DNA of 39,572 nt, taken from a virus. Position 1 is the stretch's first letter. Every line of letters begins with the position of its first letter. A program made the translations under genes and the position numbers. The notes under the pieces were generated by a model that did not search any database, had not been told where the DNA came from, and saw only the letters and a program-made list of their open reading frames with translations. Where the stretch lies: positions 1 to 39,572 of the IMG/VR virus record IMGVR_UViG_3300027852_000092; one strand, given 5' to 3'. Below, in pieces: positions 6,499 through 14,581 of this stretch.

Positions 6499-9469
6499 TT
6501 CCAAGCCAATGGTCGACGGAGCCAAGAAGGGCGAGAAAGCCCTCGGTGGTCTCGGTACGAAAGCCGGCAAGCTTGGCAAAACGTTCGACACGCTCAACTC
6601 AAAGACAGGGCTGCTCGCGAAAGCGTTCACGGCCCTGATTGCAGTTGGGATCGGTGCGTTCTTCGCGACCGCGATCCGAGCAGCTGGCTCATTCGAAACG
6701 AAACTCGCAGAGATCAGCACACTCGTTGACACCGCAACCTTCAAAATGGACGCTCTCACCGACGCGTTGAAAGAACAGTCTGCTCAGTTCGGCTCGACTG
6801 CTGTTCAACAAGGTGCCGCGGCCTACCAGATCATCTCGGCGGGTGCGGGAACGGCAACGGATGCCGTGAACCTCCTGACCGCATCGAACAAGCTCGCAGT
6901 CGGCGGCGTCACTGACGTTGCAACGGCTGCGGATGGCTTGACCTCACTGCTCAACGCCTATGGTTTGGCCTCAAGCAACGCAACCGAAGTCTCTGACGCG
7001 CTTTTCGTGGGTATGCGGGCAGGTAAGACCACTATTGGGGAGCTGTCGTCCTCGCTCGGTAAAGTCGCGCCGCTCGCCGCACAGGCAGGCGTGGGTGTCG
7101 ATGAATTGGTTGCTGCTGTTGCCGCGTTGACGAAAGGCGGTATCTCGACACGCGAAGCCGTGACCGGTGTTCGTGCGATCATGGCTGCCGTTGTCAAACC
7201 AACATCCGAAGCAACCGAGATGGCTGAGAAGCTCGGCATCGAATTTAACTCGACCGCACTGCAGGCGAAAGGCCTCGGTGGGTTCATGGAAGATCTCGTT
7301 GCGAAGACCGGCGGTAACACTGACGCAATGGCGAAACTGTTCGGCGGTGTCGAAGCATTGATCCCAGCCCTTGCTCTCGCAGGTCAGGCGGGCGTCGATA
7401 TGTCGTCGATCATGGCTGACATGGCGACGAAGTCAGGCGCGACACAAGAAGCTTTCGAGAAGATGACCAACACGTTTGAGTTCCAAGCAGCCGTGCTGCG
7501 CGGTAACCTCGCGAACATCTTCCTGACCATTGGCGCGATCATCAATTCCGTGTTGACTCCTGCGCTCAAATTCCTCAACGAGAACTTCGAGGCAATCACT
7601 CGTTTCGTGACCGTCGCAGCAGCTGGCTTCACCGCGCTGCTCATTCCTGCAATGCTTGCCATGTTGCCGGTCATCGCATCGACGACCGCAGGCTTGCTCG
7701 CGATGGCTGCCGCGTGGCTGTTGACACCATTCGGTCAGATCGCCGCGTTGATTCTAGCCGCATCTGCTGCACTCGCATATTTTGGTGAGCAAACGATCCA
7801 GGTCGGCGGTTACACTGTCACGGTTTGGAACGCGTTCATTGGCGCGCTCGGAGTCGCATGGGATCTGCTGAAAGAAGGCGTTGCATACGTCACAGAATTC
7901 TTCTCAGTCGGCGCGGATGTCGCAGGCGGGTTCTTCGACACGGTAACAAGCGGTCTGATGGGCTTCCTTGAGGACTGGGGCATCACGCTCGATAGCGTCG
8001 GTGGTTTCATCAAGAAAGCAGTCAACACCTATATTGGTCTCTACGTCGGCTTGATCCAAGCAATTGGCGCAATCGTCACTCAAGGCATTCCTGCTGCGTT
8101 CAACCTCGCAATGGGCGCCGCGAAGAACATCGTGATTGCTGCCGTTCAGTTCATTGTGACCACGTTCGCGAACGCACTCGGATCAGTGGGCGACGCGTTG
8201 TCGTATCTGCCCGGCGTTGCTGACGACCTCGGGTCCTCAATTCGAAACGCGCTCAACATCGACCTGTCCGACGTGAAAGCCGACACCGCCGCACTGCGTG
8301 CTGAGTTCAACAGCGCAGGCGACGCAATCGGTGAAGCCTTCTCAGGTGCGCAGGTTGACTATGTGGGCGCGATGGGCGAAGCCATCGGCGCTGCTGGTGA
8401 TACGCTGCAGACGCGGTTCACGGACAAGCTCGCGACTGCGAACGAAGAACTGCTCATGTCGCAGGACGTTCTGCCTCAGGTTGCTGCCGTGACGACTGAA
8501 ACTGTCGTCCCTGCAATCGACGCACTCGGTACGTCGGCTGGTGGCGCGGCGAAAGCCATGAGCGACCTGAACAAAGAAAAGCAAGAATTCATTGATGGGA
8601 TCGACGACGAGTTTGCAGCCATTCAGGAAGCGAACGGCGGTGCGGTTGCTGCTGTTGAATTGTGGTACCAGCAGCAGAGCATGAAATTGAAACAACTGGG
8701 TCTCGAGTATACCGAGTACGCGGACAAGCTCGACGTGATCTTTGGCGAGCGAATTGCTGCCGCGTATCAAACAGATCTCGAGAACGCGTCTGATTGGCGA
8801 TCAGGCCTTGAACGCGCGGTGTCCGGTCTCGGTGAGACAATCGGCAACGAAGCCGATCTTGCAGAAACAGCACTGACTTCGCTATTCAACAACGCGGCAA
8901 GCGCAATCGTTGATTTCGCGAAAACAGGTACTTTCGACTTCAAGAAATTCGCGTCGAGTGTTGCACAAGACATCCTCATGATGACCACGAAGATGCTCCT
9001 GCTCGGCGCGCTCAAAATGGCGTTCGGGTTGAAGGACGGCGGTTCGGTTGGTTTCAAAGACGGCGGCCCTGTCAAATTCGCAGACGGCGGTTCGGTGAAA
9101 GGTCCTGGCGGTCCTCGCACGGATTCAATTCCTGCGATGCTGTCCAACGGTGAGTTCGTCGTGAACGCGAAAGCGACCGAGCAGTTCGGTCCTTTGCTCG
9201 AGGCGATCAATTCAGGGAACATGGACATGATGGGTCTCGCTGCCGGCGGGTTGTCGAACGAGGCGGCGTCACTTCCCGCACAACCTGAAGCGGCAGCTGT
9301 CAAGCCAGTCGACGAAGGCGGTACCCAGAAAGCTGGTGGCAATTTGACGATCATCCCGACTATAAATCCGAGTGACATTGTAGACACATTTGACTCCGAC
9401 GACGGTGACCGGGTGTTGATCAATATGCTCGAACGAAACAAAACAACCATTCAAGGGATCATGGGTTAA
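6461..9469 (+). CDS. Tape measure protein
   Basis: The 1002-residue protein begins at a GTG (6461), with CGGAGA upstream, inside the end of the chaperone T frame. The N-terminal third is helical and Ala/Thr-rich (AGSFETKLAEISTLVD, GISTREAVTGVRAIM), typical of TP901-type tape measures. Residues about 350-440 and 510-580 hold hydrophobic stretches that could insert in the membrane at DNA ejection. The C-terminus has repeated DGGSVGFK, DGGPVKFA and DGGSVKGP followed by GPRTDSIPAMLSNGEFVV, a common tape measure end. By the usual 1.5 angstrom per residue rule the tail would be about 150 nm; that is inference. Confidence 0.9.
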   Translation: MATQESTLRVGVDSKPMVDGAKKGEKALGGLGTKAGKLGKTFDTLNSKTGLLAKAFTALIAVGIGAFFATAIRAAGSFETKLAEISTLVDTATFKMDALTDALKEQSAQFGSTAVQQGAAAYQIISAGAGTATDAVNLLTASNKLAVGGVTDVATAADGLTSLLNAYGLASSNATEVSDALFVGMRAGKTTIGELSSSLGKVAPLAAQAGVGVDELVAAVAALTKGGISTREAVTGVRAIMAAVVKPTSEATEMAEKLGIEFNSTALQAKGLGGFMEDLVAKTGGNTDAMAKLFGGVEALIPALALAGQAGVDMSSIMADMATKSGATQEAFEKMTNTFEFQAAVLRGNLANIFLTIGAIINSVLTPALKFLNENFEAITRFVTVAAAGFTALLIPAMLAMLPVIASTTAGLLAMAAAWLLTPFGQIAALILAASAALAYFGEQTIQVGGYTVTVWNAFIGALGVAWDLLKEGVAYVTEFFSVGADVAGGFFDTVTSGLMGFLEDWGITLDSVGGFIKKAVNTYIGLYVGLIQAIGAIVTQGIPAAFNLAMGAAKNIVIAAVQFIVTTFANALGSVGDALSYLPGVADDLGSSIRNALNIDLSDVKADTAALRAEFNSAGDAIGEAFSGAQVDYVGAMGEAIGAAGDTLQTRFTDKLATANEELLMSQDVLPQVAAVTTETVVPAIDALGTSAGGAAKAMSDLNKEKQEFIDGIDDEFAAIQEANGGAVAAVELWYQQQSMKLKQLGLEYTEYADKLDVIFGERIAAAYQTDLENASDWRSGLERAVSGLGETIGNEADLAETALTSLFNNAASAIVDFAKTGTFDFKKFASSVAQDILMMTTKMLLLGALKMAFGLKDGGSVGFKDGGPVKFADGGSVKGPGGPRTDSIPAMLSNGEFVVNAKATEQFGPLLEAINSGNMDMMGLAAGGLSNEAASLPAQPEAAAVKPVDEGGTQKAGGNLTIIPTINPSDIVDTFDSDDGDRVLINMLERNKTTIQGIMG

Positions 9470-10998
9470 TGGCAACAGCTACCGGAACAGCAAATAGCGC
9501 AGTAGACCTCCTCAACAAACTCAACACGTTCCTGATTGGCACCCCTGGGTGGACGAAATTGCGCGGCGAGACAGACATTGCTCCTGCGTCGCCTAAGTCG
9601 GCTCGCTACTGGCGCGTCCTCTGGCTCGAGAACGACGACGTGAATGCTGACTTCCGAGAAATCGAACTTATGGAATGGCGCACAACCTCAGGTGGTGCGA
9701 ACGTCGCGACGACGGGTACCAGCTACGCTTTCAAATCAATTGCAAGCGGAACAGGTGCTGACCTTGTGTCAGGTACCACACCAATCATCTCTCCAGACAT
9801 CGACGACGATATCTGGTGGGTCAGCTATGACTTCGGCGTGGGCACGATCATCCGCGAGATCACGATCATGGCGGACACCGACAACTATGCTCCTTCGAAT
9901 ATCATCATCCAATGGTCCAACGACAATTTCTCGTGGACGGACATGGCGCGCTTTGCTCACGACACGTCGCGGTACACAGCAGACAATCAGACTTTCACTT
10001 ACACCTGGGACACGGGCGCCGGTTACACGCATCCGGACCACTACAGCGCGACGATTGCACGTCGTCGCGGAACGTCCTTCAGCGATCTGATTTCTGGTAG
10101 CACAGGACCGGGCCAGCAAGAAAACTGGAACGACGATATCTGGAGTTGGCAAGGACCTGGATACGACGCGGCGCGCCGCGTCTATGTTGCGGCGGTGCCA
10201 TCCTTTGATCTTGCAACCTCAGATGAGTACATTTCGTTCTCGGGTTCTATCGCCGTGGACACCGGGTTTGATGCAAACGATTGGTGGTTCAATCAGTCAG
10301 GTGTCCTCGGAAAGGACGTTGACTCATCCTGCCCGACGTTGAACATCTCATCCAACGGCGTGACCTACTGGTTCTACGGCGACGGCAACCGCTTCATTAT
10401 CGTGATCAAAAACGGTGTTGACGACTACACCATGGCTTACTGCGGTTTCATGTCGGCCTTCGCGCAACCAGACGACTATCCGTTCCCACTTTACATTGGC
10501 GGCTCAAGCGCGAACATTTTCACGTCACTCTCGCAGACTGGTACATACGTCCGCGACGCAGGAGACCCGGCGTATTCGGCTGCTTGGTATCGTCGTTGGG
10601 ATAACTCGTGGATCCGCGCATCTAACCACCGCGACCATGCGTCGTTTAACCGCTATTGGGACCCGAACAACTTCAACGCGCACATCTGGCCGAAGCACAT
10701 CGGTGTCACAGGTCGGAGCGACTATCCTTTCTCGGTCATGTCTGACTACTTCGATGGCACGACGCACTACATGGACAACATGGATCCAACGGACCAGGAT
10801 GATCTCCCAATCATCCCGCAAATCGTCATGGATCCCGACTTTGGATTCGTCGGTGCGCTGACTGGTCTATTTGCTGTTCCTGGCGGGTCGTTGCTCGCAC
10901 CGGAAGCGACGTTCACAATCGGTGCTGACACCTATCGAATTTTCACCACTCGTGATCACTCGGAAGGTGGTCACTATTACTGCGTCAAGGAGGTTTGA
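9469..10998 (+). CDS. Minor tail protein with discoidin-like module
   Basis: The 509-residue protein follows the tape measure with its ATG overlapping the previous stop. Residues about 45-160 read like a discoidin/F5-8C-type carbohydrate-binding fold (SARYWRVLWLENDD, IELMEWRTTSGGANVATTG, then WWVSYDFG and SNIIIQWSNDNFSW). The same signature recurs in the 17591-21511 adhesin. Residues about 170-480 form a second, Trp-, Asp- and Tyr-rich domain. The end (FTIGADTYRIFTTRD) resembles the end of the next gene. It is probably a tail-tip component near the distal end, but I cannot say whether it is a distal tail protein. Confidence 0.6.
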   Translation: MATATGTANSAVDLLNKLNTFLIGTPGWTKLRGETDIAPASPKSARYWRVLWLENDDVNADFREIELMEWRTTSGGANVATTGTSYAFKSIASGTGADLVSGTTPIISPDIDDDIWWVSYDFGVGTIIREITIMADTDNYAPSNIIIQWSNDNFSWTDMARFAHDTSRYTADNQTFTYTWDTGAGYTHPDHYSATIARRRGTSFSDLISGSTGPGQQENWNDDIWSWQGPGYDAARRVYVAAVPSFDLATSDEYISFSGSIAVDTGFDANDWWFNQSGVLGKDVDSSCPTLNISSNGVTYWFYGDGNRFIIVIKNGVDDYTMAYCGFMSAFAQPDDYPFPLYIGGSSANIFTSLSQTGTYVRDAGDPAYSAAWYRRWDNSWIRASNHRDHASFNRYWDPNNFNAHIWPKHIGVTGRSDYPFSVMSDYFDGTTHYMDNMDPTDQDDLPIIPQIVMDPDFGFVGALTGLFAVPGGSLLAPEATFTIGADTYRIFTTRDHSEGGHYYCVKEV

Positions 10999-11001
10999 TC
11001 A

Positions 11002-12075
11002 ATGGCCTATTCCACGGGATCAGGTGACTACAACGCGCTGATGGCAGCCGTACTCGTTCACGCCCTCGCAGACGGGTGGACGGAGATTGGTGGTCTCGGA
11101 ACAGGTTGGCCCATTTCGAAAGGCAACGTGCGCGGCGTCGATTGGACGACCTATACTTTGTTCGAAGCTGATTTGACCATCGGTGGAACTGGTGTGTCTA
11201 AGACGCAACGCTACATCCGCATCGGTGTCGGTTCATCGGGTGCAACTGCGACAACAAATGCCGCTGACACGTCGAGTCCTTATTGCGCAAATATGGGTTA
11301 CACTTTCACGGCGTGGCATATCTTCTCGGACACCACTGTCAACGATCACATCCATGTGGTCGTCGAATTCTCGAACGGTGTGACTGCTGACTGCCATTCT
11401 CACTTCTCGTTTGGCGAGATTGACAAAGGCGGTTTGACTTACACGTCGATTGCTTACGCAACAGCAACAGGCGGTCGCGCATACGCGGCCAGCGCTGCTG
11501 GTGGTAACGGTATTCAAGAGGCAACAACGGGTGAGGATTGGAACACAGTCAACCGTTGTCGAAACATGTGGGCAGGTGCGTATGGCGAGAACGACGACGG
11601 CTCTGCCGTCACCGCGTTCATGACGCACGCAACAACATCACCGCACCCGAACGGTTCAGGCAGCTGGCCTGCGACGGATACGTGGATCAAAGACGGTGCG
11701 TATCTTTGGGCGAAGAATGCGCGGCAAAATGACGCGCTGAACTCACTGAACCTTACCACAGATAAGGACGGTTCATTTGCAAACGTTCCTATGTGGCGAG
11801 GATTGAACGCGGCGACGGGTTTCGTACCGCTCGGACCCATTCCGTTTATCATGATCAACGGGACGCTTTCGGGTTCGCGTATGCGCTGGATGGGTGTTTA
11901 TCCAAACGTTCGTTTCTGCTCCATGGAAGGCATCAATCCAGGTGACGAGTTCACTTTTGGCGCCGACACCTGGAAAATGTTCCCTGTTCGACGCTCAACA
12001 GTATGGACTCTACTGAACCAGCGGTACCAAGTTACCAGCGGCTACTCAGGATACGCGTATAAGAAGGTTCCCTAA
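11002..12075 (+). CDS. Minor tail protein, related at its C-terminus to the preceding gene
   Basis: The 357-residue protein starts MAYSTGSGDYNALMAAVLVHALADGWTEI. It carries glycine- and serine-rich beta segments and histidines around residues 110-135 (NDHIHVVVEF, DCHSHFSFGEI). Its C-terminal GDEFTFGADTWKMFPVRR parallels FTIGADTYRIFTTRD in the upstream gene, suggesting a shared attachment domain. It lies in a three-gene minor-tail cluster with its stop overlapping the next ATG. Function is unknown beyond structural. Confidence 0.55.
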   Translation: MAYSTGSGDYNALMAAVLVHALADGWTEIGGLGTGWPISKGNVRGVDWTTYTLFEADLTIGGTGVSKTQRYIRIGVGSSGATATTNAADTSSPYCANMGYTFTAWHIFSDTTVNDHIHVVVEFSNGVTADCHSHFSFGEIDKGGLTYTSIAYATATGGRAYAASAAGGNGIQEATTGEDWNTVNRCRNMWAGAYGENDDGSAVTAFMTHATTSPHPNGSGSWPATDTWIKDGAYLWAKNARQNDALNSLNLTTDKDGSFANVPMWRGLNAATGFVPLGPIPFIMINGTLSGSRMRWMGVYPNVRFCSMEGINPGDEFTFGADTWKMFPVRRSTVWTLLNQRYQVTSGYSGYAYKKVP

Positions 12076-13775
12076 TGGCACAGCAAGCACTCTTTGGTGA
12101 AATTGTCCCAGCTGCTGCACCGGGTGCCTCGACCAACCCGTGGATTTACGCGTGGGTAAACGGTAGCGGCCCTTACACGACCGCTTGGTCGGGTTCAGCG
12201 ACGCCTAAAGTGTCGGACGACATCTACGAGGACGATCCTGGCGACCTCGCGAACGTGTCGGGCGTTGCTCCTCACGTTCCCGGTTCATTTGATGCGGCAA
12301 TCATGGCCTCATGGCACACGGATTTCCATTTCCGTTTCTGGACGATTCCAACGTCGCTCAACCTGAGCAATCCGACGATTGGCGCCAACATCCCATTCAA
12401 CATCTGGAACACGTTTGACGAACTCGGCACGTTGTCGTCTGTTGTCGTCACGGGATCTTCGGTGCTGTCGTTTGATTACACAGCAGCCGAGACGATCCGA
12501 GGCGGTGAGTACCTCGAAGTCAACATGCAGATCGCTGCCGGTGAACCGACAATCGACGCAACGATTGACTTCATTCACGACATTGGGACGGCAGAGCTCG
12601 CTGTCCTCGCAATCGTCGCGGAAACGTTCCCGATCCTGCCTGAGGTTCCAGTCAATGAGACTTGGGGCTTCAAGACGGACATTATGACCAACTACAAAGG
12701 CGTTGAGTCGCGCATGTCGTTGATGCCCGAACCGCGGATCAACATGTCCTTCAACGTGAAGGTGGTTGACTTCGAAGAGCGGAAAGTGCTTTATGGCCTG
12801 TCCGCGTCGAACATCAAGACGGCGTCCGTTGTGCCTATGTTCCAGTACGCTGCACCGATCACGCAGGAAACAGCAATTGGTGGTGCTCGACTGTATTTCG
12901 ATCCTGCATTGTGCAACGCACGCGTAGGCAAGAACCTTATCGTGATGAACCGCGCGACGCAGGCGGTACAGCTCGGCTCTGTTACGACGCTCCACGCGGA
13001 TGGTGCAACTATCAACGCAGCGGTCGGTGTTACCATTGAACCCGGTCTCTGGTTCGCTGTGCCCGGGTTGCTTTGCTTCCTGCGCGATGACTCGGGCCTC
13101 GACTTCGGTACGCAAGCCGGTGAATACTCACTTGATGCGGACGCCGTCGAAACGTGGGACTTGCAGCGACCTTCCGCAACCCAGACAATCGCAACCTATG
13201 ACTCCTTGCCAATGATCGAGAAGTCGTTCTTGATCACGACGCCTGAGCGTTTCGCATATCGTCGCGAGTTGTTGGACAACAGCATCGGTGCGCAGGAGAT
13301 TCGTTCGCAGGACACTAACTTCGTCGTAAAGCGTTCGGTCAAGTTCTCTGTTGATCGAAACAGCGACGAGTTTGACTACTGGCGTGAATTCTTTGCGCTT
13401 GTCGTGGGTGCTCAGAAGCCTTTCCTTATGTCAACGCAATTGCCTGACCTGTCGTTGCGTCTCGCGCACAGCGACGGTGCATCAACGTTGGACATCAATG
13501 AGTCCTACTATGAGTCGAAACTGTATCCGCTCGACGCGTTTAAACGCCTATGGATCGACTACACCGATGGCACATCGACGCAGCACAACGTCACGAACGC
13601 GGTTACTGACGTGTTCAGCAACACGCAACTTTCTATCTCACCTGCGTTGACGATTGGTAAGACCGCATCCCGCTTCTCCTTCTTGCAGAAAGTGCGTGCA
13701 GCCGATACAATCCGACTTGAGCACTACAACGACTACTCCTATATCAAGTTCGGAGCGAGGACCACGAACACATGA
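12075..13775 (+). CDS. Tail protein, possible distal tail / hub component
   Basis: The 566-residue protein has beta-rich N-terminal segments (FHFRFWTIPTSLNLSNP, IPFNIWNTFDELG) and a central ETWGFKTDIMTNYKGVESRMSL. Its C-terminal domain repeats a pattern seen in siphovirus distal-tail and tube-adaptor proteins (RINMSFNVKVVDFEERKVL, KRSVKFSVDRNSDEFDYWREFFALVVG). The gene directly precedes the cysteine-rich hub gene and overlaps it by four bases. I favour a tail-hub scaffold, but this is from order and general fold, not a definite family. Confidence 0.55.
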   Translation: MAQQALFGEIVPAAAPGASTNPWIYAWVNGSGPYTTAWSGSATPKVSDDIYEDDPGDLANVSGVAPHVPGSFDAAIMASWHTDFHFRFWTIPTSLNLSNPTIGANIPFNIWNTFDELGTLSSVVVTGSSVLSFDYTAAETIRGGEYLEVNMQIAAGEPTIDATIDFIHDIGTAELAVLAIVAETFPILPEVPVNETWGFKTDIMTNYKGVESRMSLMPEPRINMSFNVKVVDFEERKVLYGLSASNIKTASVVPMFQYAAPITQETAIGGARLYFDPALCNARVGKNLIVMNRATQAVQLGSVTTLHADGATINAAVGVTIEPGLWFAVPGLLCFLRDDSGLDFGTQAGEYSLDADAVETWDLQRPSATQTIATYDSLPMIEKSFLITTPERFAYRRELLDNSIGAQEIRSQDTNFVVKRSVKFSVDRNSDEFDYWREFFALVVGAQKPFLMSTQLPDLSLRLAHSDGASTLDINESYYESKLYPLDAFKRLWIDYTDGTSTQHNVTNAVTDVFSNTQLSISPALTIGKTASRFSFLQKVRAADTIRLEHYNDYSYIKFGARTTNT

Positions 13776-14581
13776 CCTTTGCCACCGACGAGCAATCCCT
13801 CTACGACGGCGCGCCGATTGAGTTGTACCATTTCGATGGAACAATCAACGACTACTTCGTCACGACGTCTGCCGACACAATCATCTCGTCTGGTCAAACC
13901 TATGTTCCTCTAGCAGGCTTGAAGCGTAACGTTTTGAAGATCGGGACGCAGGAAGAAGAGTCGCTCGCGCTCGACATTGAGATGCCTTATGATCACCCGT
14001 TGGTCACGGAATACGCCTACAAGACAGCACCGCCCACGCTCGAATTGAATTTGTACCGCGCACACCGCACCGATCCGTCAGACCGGATCCTGATGTGGAA
14101 AGGCAAGGTTTTGTCGTTCTCGGTTGAAGGCCGCATCTGCAAGATGCGTGTGCCTGCGTTGTTCGCGTATCTGCTGAATGGCGTCGCGCCGTCACCGCGT
14201 TACCAAGCTCCGTGCAACCACGTCCTTTACGACGCACGCTGCACCGTCAACCCGGCGTCTCACCAAACAGTGACCACCGTGACAGGACTACTCAACAACG
14301 TGATCTCGGTCGCGTCTCTCGGGTCGTTGACCATTGCTGAAATGGTCGGCGGCGATATGTCGTGGGCGACGGGCGGTGAGAATCGAATGATCACCACCGG
14401 AACAGGTCTCGACCTGACCGTGACTTATCCTTTCGCCAATCTTTCAATCGGTGATTCTATCACACTTCGACGCGGTTGCGACCATTCCTTCGCAACATGC
14501 AAAAGCAAGTTTTCGAACGGACCCAACTTCGGAGGTTGTCCACTCGTGCCCGACAAAAACCCATTCACGAGTAAGCCATGA
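13772..14581 (+). CDS. Tail hub protein, BR0599/DUF2163 family, with C-terminal cysteines
   Basis: The 269-residue protein resembles phage BR0599 / DUF2163 proteins, which include lambda gpL and a hub protein of gene transfer agents. The N-terminal half is a beta domain (IELYHFDGTINDYFVTTSADTI, LKIGTQEEESLALDIEMP). The C-terminal part carries cysteines in PCNHVLYDARC, RRGCDHSFATC and NFGGCP. In lambda gpL, C-terminal cysteines bind an iron-sulfur cluster, and the same number of candidate ligands is present here. It overlaps the tip gene by four bases, matching the gpL-gpJ order. Confidence 0.72.
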   Translation: MTFATDEQSLYDGAPIELYHFDGTINDYFVTTSADTIISSGQTYVPLAGLKRNVLKIGTQEEESLALDIEMPYDHPLVTEYAYKTAPPTLELNLYRAHRTDPSDRILMWKGKVLSFSVEGRICKMRVPALFAYLLNGVAPSPRYQAPCNHVLYDARCTVNPASHQTVTTVTGLLNNVISVASLGSLTIAEMVGGDMSWATGGENRMITTGTGLDLTVTYPFANLSIGDSITLRRGCDHSFATCKSKFSNGPNFGGCPLVPDKNPFTSKP

